Assembly: GCA_019321725.1 (NCBI GenBank)
Contig: CM033108.1
Span: forward strand, 19,605,799 to 19,669,798
Reading direction: 5' to 3'
DNA length: 64,000 bases
Source: Paulownia fortunei
Taxonomy: Eukaryota; Streptophyta; Magnoliopsida; Lamiales; Paulowniaceae
Shown piece after piece: positions 1 through 12,628 of the stretch. A program made the position numbers and the translations under genes. The first letter of the stretch is position 1, and each line of letters begins with the position of its first letter. The notes under the pieces were generated by a model. The model did not search any database. It was not told where the DNA came from and saw only the letters and a list, made by a program, of their open reading frames with translations.

Positions 1-700
1 AGGTTGTGTTATCCCTATGACCATGTATAATTTTTCTTTTTTCAAGTGTTGAATCTCATACATCAAACAATCTCAATTAGTGGCTAATTAATCAAAATGA
101 AATACTAAACAAGATAACACAAAAAAGATGAATAACTTGAACTAATATTATTTGGAATTTAATACATAGTATCAAATAAGGTTACATCATCCTCTAAAAA
201 GAAAAGTTTAGTTCCTCATGTATGAATATAACTTCAAGAAATACATAACAAAGAACATGCAATTATTCACAAATTTGTGAAGTGAAAGTAATGGTTGAAG
301 CTTTCCTTGTCTCTAAGAATGACTTGTCTATAAGAATAGCCTTCTTCTCTCCAAGTCTCCTTGCTCTTTCTTGTTTCTTGGCTTCTCCTCACTCTTCTCC
401 TTCCAAACACTCATTTGGAGGCTCTTGAAATCCCTCAAAATAGATGAAAAATGCCCTAAAGAGGGAAAAATTCCCATTTTAACCTTACTTGTCTACATGT
501 GTGCAGTACCTAAGCGCTACACTTGCTGTCTAGAATCAATTTCTACAGCATTTGTAGCCTTTTTCGACCAATTTTTCACCATTTTATAAACTAAACGGGC
601 TTTTGGTATCTTTATATGAATTGTAGCCCTATGTCTTAACTTTCCATTGAAACTTGAATCAACTAAATATGACTTATGTGGAGAGAGTTATGCTAGAAAT
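1..700 (-). repeat. Gypsy (Athila-like) LTR fragment, tentative
   Basis: No gene is visible. The part around 300-690 reads like the LTR at 12629-14708 in the same orientation. Both have a stretch about a fatty-looking 'tttttggtatctt' then 'attgtagcccta' followed by a T-rich tract (580-640 here, 14190-14240 there). That LTR belongs to a minus-strand Athila-like element, so this is likely a minus-strand LTR fragment of a related family. Bases 1-300 are AT-rich with nothing I recognise. The call rests on short shared segments read by eye and is moderate at best. Confidence 0.35.
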
Positions 701-726
701 ACCACTAATTAGCTGAGGTTGGGCTT

Positions 727-2343
727 TTGGACACACAACCTCCTATGAGATTCGAGAAGATCTCAAAGCCACATGAGAGATATGACTTTTTGTTAGAAAA
801 TAATGAGGAGAATCTTCTCTTGGATGGTGATCCAAGGACTTATGGAGAGGTGAAGTTTGACATCGACTTGGAAAGTTCGCAAAATGCCATGCAATTCAAG
901 ATGGACTCTATATACTCCAACAAGGTATAAATTTTTGTGGACCCACTAGAGAGAATAGTTCCCATTAGCTACAATGGGTCTTCAAGCAAAAAGTTGGAGT
1001 AAATGGAGAGAAAGTGACCTACAAAGCATATCTGTTTGCGAAAGGTTATATTCAGAAGCAACGAATTAATTATGAGAAAACTTTTTTGCCAGTAACGATG
1101 CTTAAATCCATCAAGATACTATTGGCCATGTTAGCATATTTTGACTACGAGATATGACAAATGGATGTGAAGACTGCTTTTCTTAATGAAAACATTAATA
1201 AAGAAATCTATATGAGGCAATCAGAAGGCATTCATTTTCATAGGGAATGAGAAAAAGGTTTACAAGCTCTAGAGATCCATTTAAGGACTCAAGTAGGCTT
1301 TCTAAAGCTGGAACATAAGATTTGACAACGCAATCAAATCTTGTGTCTAAAAGAAGGTTAGTAGGAGCGCAGTGACATTTATTGTGTTGTATGTTGATGA
1401 CATCTTAGTCATTGGGAATAATATAGGAATGTTGCAGTCGACTAAGACTTAGTAGTCTAACCAGTTCTCCATGAAGGATTTAGTAGAAGCATCCTTTATT
1501 CTAAGAATAAAATTCTTTAGAAATAGGTCTAAAAGGATGACCACACTATCCCAATCTACATACATAGACAAAATGCTAAAGAGGTTTAGTATAGAGGAAT
1601 CTAAATGAGGATTCTTGCCAATGAGTCATGGCATATCTCCCTCCTGACAAGAGGGAAATGATGACCCTCATACCTTATGCATCTTCCATTGGGAGCATAA
1701 TGTACAAGGCTTGATGTCACATATGCTCTAAGTACCACAAGCAGATATCAGTCCAATTTAGGTAAGAAATACTAGAAGGTCGTAAAGATGATCCTCAAGT
1801 ACTTGAGAAGAACTAAGAATATTTTTCTTGTATACGGCTCTGGAGAATTAAAACTAGAAGACTATACTGATTCTAGTTTTCAGTCTAATATAGATGACTC
1901 AAAGTCTATGTCTAGGTACATATTCACCATAAAGGGTGGCGTAGTCAGCTGGAAGAGTTTCAAGTAAGAGACAACCACGAATTCCACCACTAAGGCTGAA
2001 TACATTATTGTATACGATGTAGCAAAGGAAGCTGTTTGGATAAAGAACTTCATCCGAGAGTTGATGTAGTTCCATCCATTGTTGATCCAATATCGATATA
2101 TTATGATAACAATGGAGCGATTACGCAAGCAAAAAAAACTAAAGCCTTATTATAGATCCAAACATATCATAAGATGATTCCACATGATTAGAGAGATAAT
2201 TGGTAGAGGTGATGTTATAGTGGATAGAGTCACTGCGGTAGAAAATGTAGTAGACCCACTAACCAAACCCCTAGCGTAAAAGGTGTTCAACAGACATCTT
2301 AAGAAGATGGGCCTGAAGTACATATGCAATTGGCACTTGGGCA
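727..2343 (+). pseudogene. Ty1/copia pol remnant (RT and RNase H), 5'-truncated
   Basis: This is a decayed copia polyprotein C-terminal half in several frames. The linker before reverse transcriptase is seen first (727-930, RYDFLLENNEENLLLDGD). The RT core follows, with a recognisable QMDVKTAFLNE motif near 1160-1190 and a YVDDILVIG-type motif near 1390-1415. The RNase H part starts with YTDSSF near 1862, then a Ser-rich strand and TTKAEY (about 1985-2005). The 3' end runs to a purine tract (2341-2353) directly before an LTR. Gag, protease and integrase are missing and stops and frameshifts are frequent, so it is dead. In intact copia elements these domains copy the RNA into DNA inside virus-like particles. 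The family assignment to copia is firm; the lineage is not. Confidence 0.85.
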
Positions 2344-2353
2344 AATAGGAGAT

Positions 2354-4533
2354 TGTTAGAGTAATACCCGATGTTAATTAGATTGGACATTTTTTATACT
2401 TTTGTATTTATAAAAATAATATTTTCAAATCGTATTAATAAAATAGGCAAATTATTTTATCTTTAATTGTCTATAGTAATTAGATAAAGTCATTAAACCA
2501 AGCTTAGCTACGGAGTATGGTTACGTATTTGACGGTGATCATGGAATATGCCTCTGTGGCTTTGGTTTTAAATTATTTTCAAGTCAAGGGCTTTTTAAGA
2601 TGGGACATCGAATGGCCTAATAGATACATGCATACGAGCATGTGAGAAGGATGTCTCACTCTATGGACATTGATGTAGTGATGCTAGTACATGTATGCAG
2701 GTGCTTGTTAGAGAACAAGTATACTATACATGCCCACTGAAAATTCTTAATTGGAAACGTTGTTTGTCAAAATAAAAATTTCCATATTACGATAGTAAAC
2801 AATTAGTCCTTAGACTTGAGATAGTATGGTAGCCTTGTGCATGTCGTGTTCTATTTTGATATGTCTTTTGACTATCTGACAATCACAAAAAGGTGCGTTG
2901 AATGTTGTATTGACATGTATGCAGTTAATAAGTGACGAACAAAGGATCCATCACTTGTCTGGCAGCACAAGTGAATCTCCTATATTTTCATAATTCATGA
3001 TTCAAAAGTCTTTGGCCAAGGCAGGATGAATGTTAGATGTGGGTTTTCTAACGATTCATCATTAGTAATTAAAACTTGAAGTGGAACCATAGTTATTGAA
3101 CAATTAGGGTTTCGACTATTAATCCATACCCTAAACTCAATCAGGAGAATAGATAATGAAAGGACCTTACGTGCATAGTACTCATAATTAAAATAAGGCC
3201 ACTCACTGTTTTACCTAAGTCTATATAATTATGATACACTTGCTAGGTATTTTCCATAACTTGTGGGGCTTTTGAAATTAAAGAGTTAATTTCAAGTGAA
3301 TTAATTAATTAAATTAATTAATTAAAATAATTATTATTTAAAAATTACAAATGATACAAGCCACTACTAGCTTAATTGTGAACCTAAAGGATCACACACA
3401 ATTTGAGATAAAATATTCTAACTTGGAAATTAATCCAAGAAGTAGGATCCAATTAATTAATAAAAATTAATCGGGGCTTAAATTAATTTAATTAGTTGAA
3501 TTAATTATTTAATTAGATAATTGAATTATTTAATTGGACCTAATAAGATTAAAAAGCTCAAATTGGAGTGAAACAATTATCTGATGGGATCAATTAATTG
3601 TGTAGTTCATAAATTAATTTAATTATTGAATTAATTTACTCAATTAAATAATTAAAAATTTTAAGTGGACTTAATTTGATTAGGTTAACTAGATAGACTT
3701 GAATAATTGAACATAGGATTAAATAATTAATTAGATTAATTGTAGAGTTTTTTTAAGAGTTTAAGTCCAATTCAAAGAGGTCCATTGGATAGGCCCATAA
3801 GAGTTAGAAAAAGATTGGAGACCCAAGAATGGAAACTTCTTGGAAATTATCTAGTAGGATTAGATAATTCTCTCTTTACATCTTTAGAACATATGAAGGG
3901 ATAGAGTTGCAAATTTTTGGAAGATCTTATGATCAATCAAAAACCAACCAACTAATAGAAGAAGAGGCCGAAAATACCAAGAGTGGGACTCTTGGAATTT
4001 TCGGCTACCACTATTAAAGCAAGAGGGGTGAAAATTCTAGGAAAATATTTTGTCTCCAATTTTCAGCCATCATATAAATTAGAAGAAGCAAAATTATTTT
4101 CTAGTTCCATCATTTCTTCAACCAAAATTTTATCTTTTTGTCTAAGTTTAATTCTTTTATCACAAGTTGATAATAAGAATTAATATTAACTGTATTCAAT
4201 TCATAAACTAGGTTAGTAAAAGATTCTGGATTGCAAATGGAGTATAAATTTTGTGTTCCTACTTAATGTGTAGACTTATTTAGAGGTGGAGACGCTTGGA
4301 TCCCTGTGAACCAAAATTCAGAAAGGGACTTGCAAATGATTGCTTCAAACCTTACGATAACCAGAGTGCATAAAGGTATAAATCAAAATTTTAACTTGTT
4401 TTTATACAACCATTGGAAATTATGAGATTGTTAAAATTGCATCGGATCCAGAGTACTGCTATAACTATTATAGCATGCGTGTTTTTTAAAAAAAAATCAA
4501 TTGTGCATACCCTAGGATCGCAAAAACCAAACA
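2354..4533 (+). repeat. 3' LTR of the copia element, LTR family L (about 2.18 kb)
   Basis: The LTR begins TGTTAGAG right after the polypurine tract of the upstream pol remnant and ends near ACCAAACA. It aligns by eye along its length with the LTR at 26138-28297 plus 46013-46433, and in part with an inverted fragment near 19490-20070. Shared blocks include 'ggtgatcatggaatatgcctc' split over 2536-2560, 'tttggccaaggcaggatgaa' at 3012-3031 and an AATT-rich block at 3290-3740. The 3' boundary was set by aligning the two copies and may be off by some bases. No matching 5' LTR is visible in the window. Minor reading frames inside are not considered genes. Confidence 0.75.
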
Positions 4534-5890
4534 CTAAGGGCATAAGAAAAATCCTCCAAAGAGCTTTCTCTTCCTCAAATCCTTGACGAACTAGTCCACC
4601 ATGGAATAAATTGAGCAACCCATTCCCATTTCACTGTTTAATCGAAGGGTTACTAACTCAACTATACTAATTGCTCTACCATGGCAAGATGAAATTATTG
4701 AGAAAGAAGTTGAAGGCGTTGTGCCCATAGTAACAAAAAATAGTGGTGATGGCCCTTAATTACTAGAAGGAGGGGAAGGAACTTCATACATAATAGAAGG
4801 AGCTTTTGGTGCACCTATAGAGACCGCTCATAGTGAAGCTAATATCACCCAATTTTTGCTTATTGGGCCCCTTAAAATTCCATCTGTTGTAACACGGACT
4901 AGCAATTGTACCAGTCAATTAGTAATAGAGTGTATGAACATACATATATCATTTCATAAGGAAATGTGTATGCAAATACCGAATCTAGACTATCCAACTA
5001 TATTTGACGGAATTGAAGAGTGAAGGTTGACTTAAAAATTAAAAACAAAACAAATCAACAAAGAAACTAAAAGTTAAGGAATGTAATTCAATAAATTTGT
5101 GGTCGAGATGGTTGTTAAATTATCCAACAATGGGACTTCTGATTGTAATTGATATTCTCTTTTGACATATATTAATTCTTTTATTAAAAGATAGTCGGTT
5201 ATATGTCTATAATAGGTTAACCTATTAATGATGCATTGGGATTTGTGAATTCCACTAGCTTTCGACTTTACGCCTATGACTATTCTGTATATTAAATCTT
5301 ATATGTTTATAATGACATAGTCCATGGCATACATTATATGAGCATTTGTTGCAACCCTACCCATGAGTCTCAATTACAAAAATAAAGATTATTTCGAATT
5401 TGGTTAAACCTCAAAAAGCATTAAGCATATAATATATGCTCAACACAAGTAAAATAACATTCACATTACAAATAAGATATTAACTCATAAATCCATAAAA
5501 TGCCTTTCCAAGCCTTACCTAAAAGTAGTTTAGCTTATATTGAAACAAAGCAAACATCACTTGTCTCTCAACATCGTAGGTTTTATAATTTTCCCAAAAT
5601 TAAACAATTTTTAGAAGAAACTAAGGAAGAAAATTATAACCACTAAAGGATTCTTCACTTCTAGCCTTGAATCTTCAATGCCCAAGGTTGGATTCTCGTC
5701 TCCTTGAAGTAAATTCCCAGCTCCTTGAAATTGGTGTGTGAGTTTTGATGGAATGTGTGTGTAAAAGTATGAAGAAGTGTGTATAGAGAGGATTTGCACG
5801 TGAAAATTTGGTGTTCATCAATGTTGTGATATGATAGTGTGTGATATATGCATAGCGTGTCACATAGATTATGATAATACAAGTGTATCT
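4534..5890. other. Unassigned AT-rich interval
   Basis: I see no gene. The stretch at 5640-5880 has GTGTGT-rich text resembling 13750-13900 inside the Athila-like LTR, so part may be a diverged gypsy LTR fragment. The rest shows nothing I can support. Confidence 0.4.
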
Positions 5891-5894
5891 AATG

Positions 5895-7650
5895 TGTATG
5901 AAATAGTGTTTGGTTCTAAGCTCAGCTACTCCATTAAGCTATGGAGTTGCAGGCAGAGTCCATTGCAAGAGAATCTCATTCTCTCTTAGATAATCAAGGA
6001 ACTCTGAGCTCAAGTATTCACTTCCTCGATCAGATCGAAGAGTCTTAATCATTTACCTAGTTTGTTTATCCATTTCATGCCTAAAGCCTTTAAACTTTTA
6101 AAGGTTTCATACTTGTATCTTAGAAGATACACATACCTATACTTAGAGAAGTTTTCGATAAAGGCAATGGAACATTGGTAGTTCCCTTGAGCACTAACAT
6201 TTAGTGAACTACATACATCTACATAGATCAAATCCAATAGATTTGCAGCATGCTCCACTTGTCTAATAAATGGTGACTTGATCATCTTTCCCTTAAGTCA
6301 AGATTCACATGTTGGCATTTTTCGCTCATCCTTAAGACCAAGCAATTGTGCCAACTGGTGAACTTTCTTCCTAGAGATATGATATACTCTAGCATGCTAC
6401 AAGTATGTCGAACTATATCTAATTTACATTTATTTTGTTAAATATGAAAGATGGAGTTTTGGGGTGTGATAGTATATAAATCATTTGCCAAAGTATGAAT
6501 ATGAAACAACGAAGAACGTCTATTTATGGAACATTTTTCGTTTATTATAGGGAAAAAAACCCTCTCAAGCTAAAACTGGAATAGAGATAATATTCTTAAT
6601 AAATTCATGTACGTTACGATAATTATTTAAATCTATCCTAATTTTACCACCTAGCACTAGGTGGACTATCCTTATGGCTAATGCAACAACTCTTGCTCTA
6701 TTTCCCAATCGTAAGGTAGCCTCTCCTCTACTTAGCCTCCTATTTCTTTTCATCACCGATAAGTTATTGCAAAGATAAACATCATATCCGATATCTAATA
6801 CCTTAGAAGCATTGTTAGCCAAAAGGTTAACTTAATAAATTACATACTAGATCTCTTTTGCCGACTTGCAAGATACTCCTTGCAATTCCTCTTCTAATGC
6901 TCCATCTTGCTGTAATAGAGGCACTTATCATTGGCTATAAAACCCATAACCACTCCATGGGAGTCCTTTATGCATTTTTCCTTCTTAGAAGAACCCCTCT
7001 TATTCATTTTCTTTATCTTTTAGCCTTAGATTAGGATGAGAAGCCTATGAGCTTAACATGCTTATCTTTCTTCATGGTGGGTTTAGCAGTCTTCAACATG
7101 TTGACCAATTCAGCAAGACTAGTCTTCATCTTATGCATGTTGAAGTTTACCATAAAGGTATCAAATGATGGAGATAGAGACTGCAGGATGAGATCGGTAT
7201 AGAGTTTGTTATCCATAACGACTCCAATGGACTCAAACCTTTCAATAAGGTCTATCATCTTCAGCCCATGGTCTTAGATTGAAGAGCCTTCTTTTGAATG
7301 ACATCGAAAAAGCTGTTTCGAGGCATGATATTTGCCTCTTGTAGGTAAAGGTGAATATCGACAACCTAAGTTATTCTCATGTTGCCTCTCTACAACTTAT
7401 TTAAGATTGATGCTACTATATAGCATCGAGCTTGCTAATCATCCTCAACTTGTTGTGGTATTCTGACATCTTTTCCTTAGTGGAGTTTGTTAGGGGAGCC
7501 GACAGTAGCATCACATCAAGGACATAAGCCTCTTTTTCAAACTGGAGAACAATCTGAAAATTCCTAAGTTAATCGATTAGTTGGGACCAGTTAATTTATT
7601 TTATCCAGATTGAAGCAAGTGAATTTTTGGTAATTTTGAGATCTAATCTA
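5895..7650 (-). pseudogene. Ty1/copia gag-integrase remnant
   Basis: On the minus strand, gag comes first. Its start region lies near 7650-7560 (an NKLTGPN-like motif), followed by a UBN2-type gag body at 7258-7031 (LYTDLILQSLSPSFDTFMVN). A degraded CCHC zinc knuckle lies near 6940-6880. The pre-integrase segment follows (WHxRxxHISRKK-like, near 6420-6310). The integrase N-terminal part is at 6285-6049 (LLDLIYVDVCSSLNVSAQG and FSKYRYVYLLRYK). Protease is only faintly visible and RT is absent, so the element is 3'-truncated. Its orientation is opposite to the copia remnant at 727-2343, so the two are separate insertions. Multiple stops show it is inactive. Confidence 0.8.
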
Positions 7651-8880
7651 TGAAACATGCGAGACAGAAAAATAAACATACATTTGACAATATGTTTATT
7701 TATAATATGATCTTTAATTGTAAATGTCTTCCATTTTTTATTCAAATCCCATCACTCTCTAGATGGTGATTTAGGAAATCGTATATCCTAATAGGCTTGA
7801 TGTCCAATTAATATTTTATATGCCCAATTTTATGAGTAGATATAAAATCTTGAAGTTATTTTACCTCACTACTTCTCATATGTCCCAATTTTATGATCAC
7901 GTATGGTACTAAGTGCCAAGCAATACCCATCAAACCTATATGTGGATGGAGTATCTAAACATTCCATGACTCATGGACGATGATAAAGACGAGTCCATCC
8001 TATGAGCATCCCCATGCTCAATAGAGATCACAGCTTTCCATGACTTAGGCATCCTCCTAAATGTGATAGCATTGTTAAGTCTTCTACATTTGATGGAAAG
8101 CATAGGTGGTTGAGTCCACCTCAATTTTGCCCATTTTTTGCTTGATATCAAATTTTAGAAATTGTTAAACTTGATTTTCAAGTGAGGGTTCAATTTTATA
8201 ATTCCAAGACCTCATCTTAAGTTTGCTTATTTGATGTTGTACTATGCTAGTGATTGCAAACATAATCATAAGGAAAACATGGAATAAACCTATGCATGCG
8301 TCTACGATACATACATAATAAAGGGATGAGTAGACCATATCCTATGCAATTCACTCAAGCCAAAGTAGATCTAGATTAGTCTAAAGGTAGCAATTAATTT
8401 GACATAAATTATATCTATTATATGAATGTATCATTCATAGATTCATGACCCTTTATTCCTTACTTTCTCTGTCTTGCTCCTTCTTCTTGTCCAACAAAAA
8501 AATTCTCACATTCTAATTCTACTCTCATTATATTTGTTATATCCTAATAAGAAACCTTGGAATTTCTTCCAATGAGAGGTACATAGGAGATAGATAGAAA
8601 TTACATTAAGAGAAAAATAGAGAAAATACAAGATACGTAGGCTATTTTTTTTAATTAAAACCCAAAGCAACAAAAATAATACATAGAACATCCATAATTA
8701 AATGATCTAGGCTCCACGATCATCCTCACATATGTGCTCAATTTATTCACATGACATAAATTCAAAGCATATAAATTTACCATAATTAATTTGCCAGTTT
8801 TCAAGTTCGGGAAATAAATTCCCAATTTTTCAAGAAAAACCACTTTTTCATAATTTATAAAATAACAATTAATTAAAGAA
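7651..8880. other. Unassigned AT-rich interval, possible copia leader/LTR
   Basis: No supportable gene. Its position upstream (minus strand) of the copia gag at 7650 means it could contain that element's leader or 5' LTR, but I cannot define LTR ends or a primer site. Confidence 0.3.
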
Positions 8881-8899
8881 TTTTAAAAAAAATGATTTT

Positions 8900-9371
8900 T
8901 GCAAGCAATATGACATGACTGGCGATAGAAGACCAGTTGACCGTCTGTGCATGACAGCACTCACCGGGAGTGGCCAGAACTTGATGTTGTGCGCAATAGA
9001 AGGTGGGTTGGGCGACACGTTGGGTACCTAGTACAACTATCATTCACACTCAAGCCCAGCTCACTAGCGCTCTACTGTCTTTCCCCATGCGCACATCCCT
9101 AGTGGGTGTGCACACAGTTTTACTTTATGTGGGGGGTGTGCTTGCCTTGCCTTTGCACATGTCCGGAAATCACGTCTCATGTCTGGGCTTAGACCACCTA
9201 TAATGTTGGGCTATTGTCCACATGGCCACGCTACCACTAAGACCCTCTTCTTGGTGGCTTGCGTCATTTCTTGAGGTGAGGGTGGGCACATGATGCAACC
9301 CACATGGCCAGTCGTCAAGTTAGTCATCACATAGGGGTTGAACAGTTCCACCTGCCACATGGCCTATCCTC
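8900..9371. other. GC-rich patch beside the assembly gap
   Basis: Base composition changes sharply from AT-rich to GC-rich (for example 8940-9350) and back after the gap. I recognise no protein family in any frame. It may be part of an unknown element or sequence from a different context joined at the gap. Confidence 0.4.
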
Positions 9372-9471
9372 NNNNNNNNNNNNNNNNNNNNNNNNNNNNN
9401 NNNNNNNNNNNNNNNNNNNNNNNNNNNNNNNNNNNNNNNNNNNNNNNNNNNNNNNNNNNNNNNNNNNNNNN
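9372..9471. other. Assembly gap (100 N)
   Basis: Exactly 100 unknown bases, the conventional placeholder length for a scaffold join of unknown size. Reading frames drawn across it are meaningless. Confidence 0.99.
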
Positions 9472-10560
9472 TATCAGTTGTTCGCCTCGACAAAACTTTG
9501 GAAGAATTCTAATATTCAACTCCCACATATTGAAATCCAAGTGATAATTAAAGAGAGGGTATAAGAACTACCTATTTTGACATGCTTGTTTTCATACCAA
9601 ATAACATAGTTATTTGTGCAAAAATAGTTGAGTAAAGTGTTACAAAAATATATCAACCAAAGAATAACATCAAGGACCAAAACAATACCTATCATCAAAT
9701 ACAATCATATCATTCATGCTCAATTCTCATCATAGAAGTTGGAAGAACACCTAAGACTCAAAAATTTAAAATCTAAACACAAATAAAGCCAAAAAAGAAA
9801 AAATAAAAGTCAAAACAATAAAAAAAAATCTAAGTCCTAAATCCTTTCCCTCACATTTAATCCCTACGTTCTAAACTACTGAATAAACAATTAAATGCAA
9901 TAGGATTGGATTGCTATACACAAAACAAAGCAAAATAAAAAAACCAAATTAAATAAAATGGATAGAAAGAGAAGAGAATAAGAGTTAAAGAGATCAAATA
10001 CGTGGGTGTGAGCTTTCAAAGTCTTATTTTCATCTGTTGGGTTGCCTCCCAATAAGTGCTTGGTTTAACATCCTCAACCCAATATCATCTCTTTTTTTAC
10101 TCATCAACATATGTTGATATTGCTATTGTACATCTAATCACCGTCTTATGATTTTGAAGCACCCGAATAAGTTTGTCATCTTATACTTGAGTGAGGTCTT
10201 TAGCAATGCTATAATGGTGTTTCTTTCTCACTCAAGTAGATATATTTGAGATGGTATGTGATTGGTTTAAGCTCCATTTAAGTGTCTGCACCATAAAAAG
10301 TAGAAGTCTCTCATTAGATAATAGCAATTTAACATAAGAGATATCATACCTTAATTTTTTAAGCAATAAATCAAGCCCCTTTACATTATTTTCCACATCC
10401 CTCAATACTTGCATATCTAGATTCATCCTCCACATAGAGATATTTTTGTAAAGTAACCTCCACTCCATCATTGCCGGTCAATTCAAGCATTTGTTGCAAC
10501 TTCGAATCAATAATGCCAACTGCAAAAAAAAAAAACATGCAAGTCACTAGGATATCTCAT
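9472..10560 (-). pseudogene. Athila-like gypsy element, 3' internal part with RT/IN deleted
   Basis: Reading on the minus strand from the protease segment, an RT N-terminal motif is recognisable near 10290-10230 (MELKPITYHLKYIYL, the 'LELKPLP.HLKYAFL' block of Athila/Ogre pol). Within about 200 bases the sequence reaches AAGCACTTATTGGGAGGCAA (around 10049-10068). That block normally follows integrase in Athila-type elements. The RT body, RNase H and integrase are therefore missing. The segment 9538-9730 also recurs at 54178-54375, marking it as repeated DNA. This is a non-autonomous deletion derivative. Confidence 0.65.
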
Positions 10561-10810
10561 GACTTCAAAAAATATTAAATTTTATAATATCACCATCAAA
10601 CTCTATAGTAATGGTGCCATCATAAATATAAATCTTAGCTCGGGTTGTCTTCATGAATGGTCTTCCCACAAGAATGGGTGTAGAATTGGAGAATGTGTCA
10701 TCCTCCATCTCAAGAATATAAAAATCAGCTTGAAAAACCAATTCATTCTCCCGCACAAGAACATCTTCCGCAACCCCTATTGGATAAGTATTATATCTTC
10801 CAACCAATTA
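10561..10810 (-). pseudogene. Athila-like aspartic protease segment
   Basis: An 80-codon open frame on the minus strand shows the Athila/Ogre protease signature: YPIGVAEDVLVRENELVFQA followed by a TPILVGRPFMKT strand and a GTITIEFDGDIIKFNI tail. In the family this domain cleaves the gag-pol polyprotein. The N-terminal catalytic D-S/T-G strand is not clearly visible in the open part, so only the C-terminal half is preserved. It lies between gag remnants (higher coordinates) and the truncated RT (lower coordinates), the expected order for a minus-strand element. Confidence 0.75.
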
Positions 10811-12598
10811 TATAATAACACCAGTTTCTTTTAAAGGTCTTAGATTTGGAGAAAAATAAACAGAATATAATATAACATTAATTGATGCTCTTAAATCTAA
10901 CATGCATTTTTCAAATATAATCTTACCAATGGTACAAGGGATTATGAAAGTGTCCAGATCCTTACACTTGAGAGGGAGTTACTTTTGAAGAATCGCCAAA
11001 ATAATTTTCCCCACACTTACTTTTTAATCCCCTCTCAACTTCTATTTGTTGGTGCATAGCTCGTTGAGATATTTGGCATAGTGAGGCACTTTCTTGATGG
11101 AATTAAGAAGAGGGATGCTTATCTCCACTTTTCAAAAAGTATTAAGGATCTCATTTTCCTGCTCTTCTTTTTTAGACTTTTTAACCTGCTAGGAAAAAAC
11201 TGGTATTGGTTGACCCTCATTTCTCAACCTCCTTGGATACTCATTTTGTTAGCAAACTAGGAGACTCCAATTGCTTCCCGATTCTAAGAGTTATGGTACT
11301 TGCATTTTTTTTAGAATTCACCATGGTTGAGAAGGTAACTTGTCCGATCCTTGTGTTTCCAATCAGCTTAAACTAGTTATCATTTTCCCCATGTGATTCT
11401 CAATATGCTGGAGACGAGCTTGTATGGTTGTTGAAATTATATACTATTAGTAACAAGTACTTTCACGAGATCCTCCAAGGATGCGCCCAATTGTTGTGCA
11501 GATTGGAAGAGTGGTTGAACCTTCAGTTGGAGAAAATTCGATGGTCGGTTTGGCATTCGAAATGGAGTAGGTTATTGTTGTTGGTTCTCATATCTCAAAT
11601 TAGAGTGATCATTCCATACTTTATTATAAGAGATGGAGAAAGGATTTTATCTTTGCATTGGTTAACCCGAAAAAATCACTAATCACATTTTCTTGCTTCA
11701 TAAAACCTTCTTGGAGGGATAGACACATATCCGTGGGATGCCCTACTATGCAACATATTCCACATGTTTTAACTTGTTTCCCCATGGTCATTTGTTACAC
11801 TAAAAAGGTGAGGTGTGAGAGCTTTTGTTCAATAAGTGATGTGTTCACCTCATTGACATTCTTAGATGGTGAAGGTGGATTGTTCCGGGTGATGAATTGT
11901 TGAGAATTTACAGTTATGGTTTGAAATTAGATTCCTTGTTACCTGAGGTGTCTTATCATCATCAATTATGCTTCTTTCCATTGGCATAAGCCCCTTATAA
12001 AAATATTGGATGAGAAGTTGATCACTGATTTGATGATGAGGACAATTGGTGCACAACTTCTTAAATCTTTCTCAATACTTGTAGAGAGATTCTCCATTGC
12101 ATTGTCGAATCCCACACAATTCTTTCTAGATGCTCATTGCCTTGGATGATGGAATATACCTCTCAAGAAATACCCTTCACATTTCATTTTATGTGGTAAG
12201 TATGCTAGACGGTAGATAATAAAGTCGCTTTAAAATTAGAATAAGTGATACACAATGGTTGATTCTCCAAATTAGGAGCAGCTAACTACTTCAATATTCT
12301 ATGATTATGTGTCATTTCAATACTTTCAGTTGATGAGGAGTTTCAAAAGAAGGAGGAAGGGCTTCAAACTCAAGCTTGGGAGATGAATTGATTGGAGGTA
12401 TAGGTAGAAGTGGTGGTGATGGCGACAACGGTGTGTTCAAATTAATCTAAATCTACTCAAGTCTTAGCTTCAAGTCCTCCGATAACATAAAAACCTAAAA
12501 ATAAAAAGGAAAGAAATTGCATTAAACTAATCAAGAAAAAATATACAAAGCAAAAGAAAAGATTAAAAATGACAATAAATCAATTAAATGCTTGATCA
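10811..12598 (-). pseudogene. Athila-like gag remnant
   Basis: The clearest piece is at 12056-11862 on the minus strand, containing CPHHQISDQLLIQYFYKG and an LMPMERSIID stretch, the conserved middle of Athila-type gag. Further gag-like pieces continue towards 11000 in shifting frames (a degraded zinc-knuckle area near 11770-11700 and hydrophilic linkers). Gag forms the particle shell of the retrotransposon. Stops and frameshifts are abundant. It sits between the primer binding site at 12599-12613 and the protease segment, as expected. Confidence 0.65.
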
Positions 12599-12613
12599 CC
12601 GACAATAGTGCCA
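12599..12613 (-). other. tRNA-Asp-type primer binding site
   Basis: On the minus strand the sequence reads TGGCACTATTGTCGG, close to the TGGCGCCGTTGCCGG primer site typical of Athila-like gypsy elements. It lies about 16 bases inside the end of the LTR at 12629, fixing the orientation of the element. Confidence 0.7.
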
Positions 12614-12628
12614 AAAACTTAGGTCGGT

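Noticed and set aside
4640..4700. tRNA-like phrase on the minus strand (TGGTAGAGC and a TTCGATT)
   Set aside because: Spacing and stems do not form a tRNA; chance similarity.
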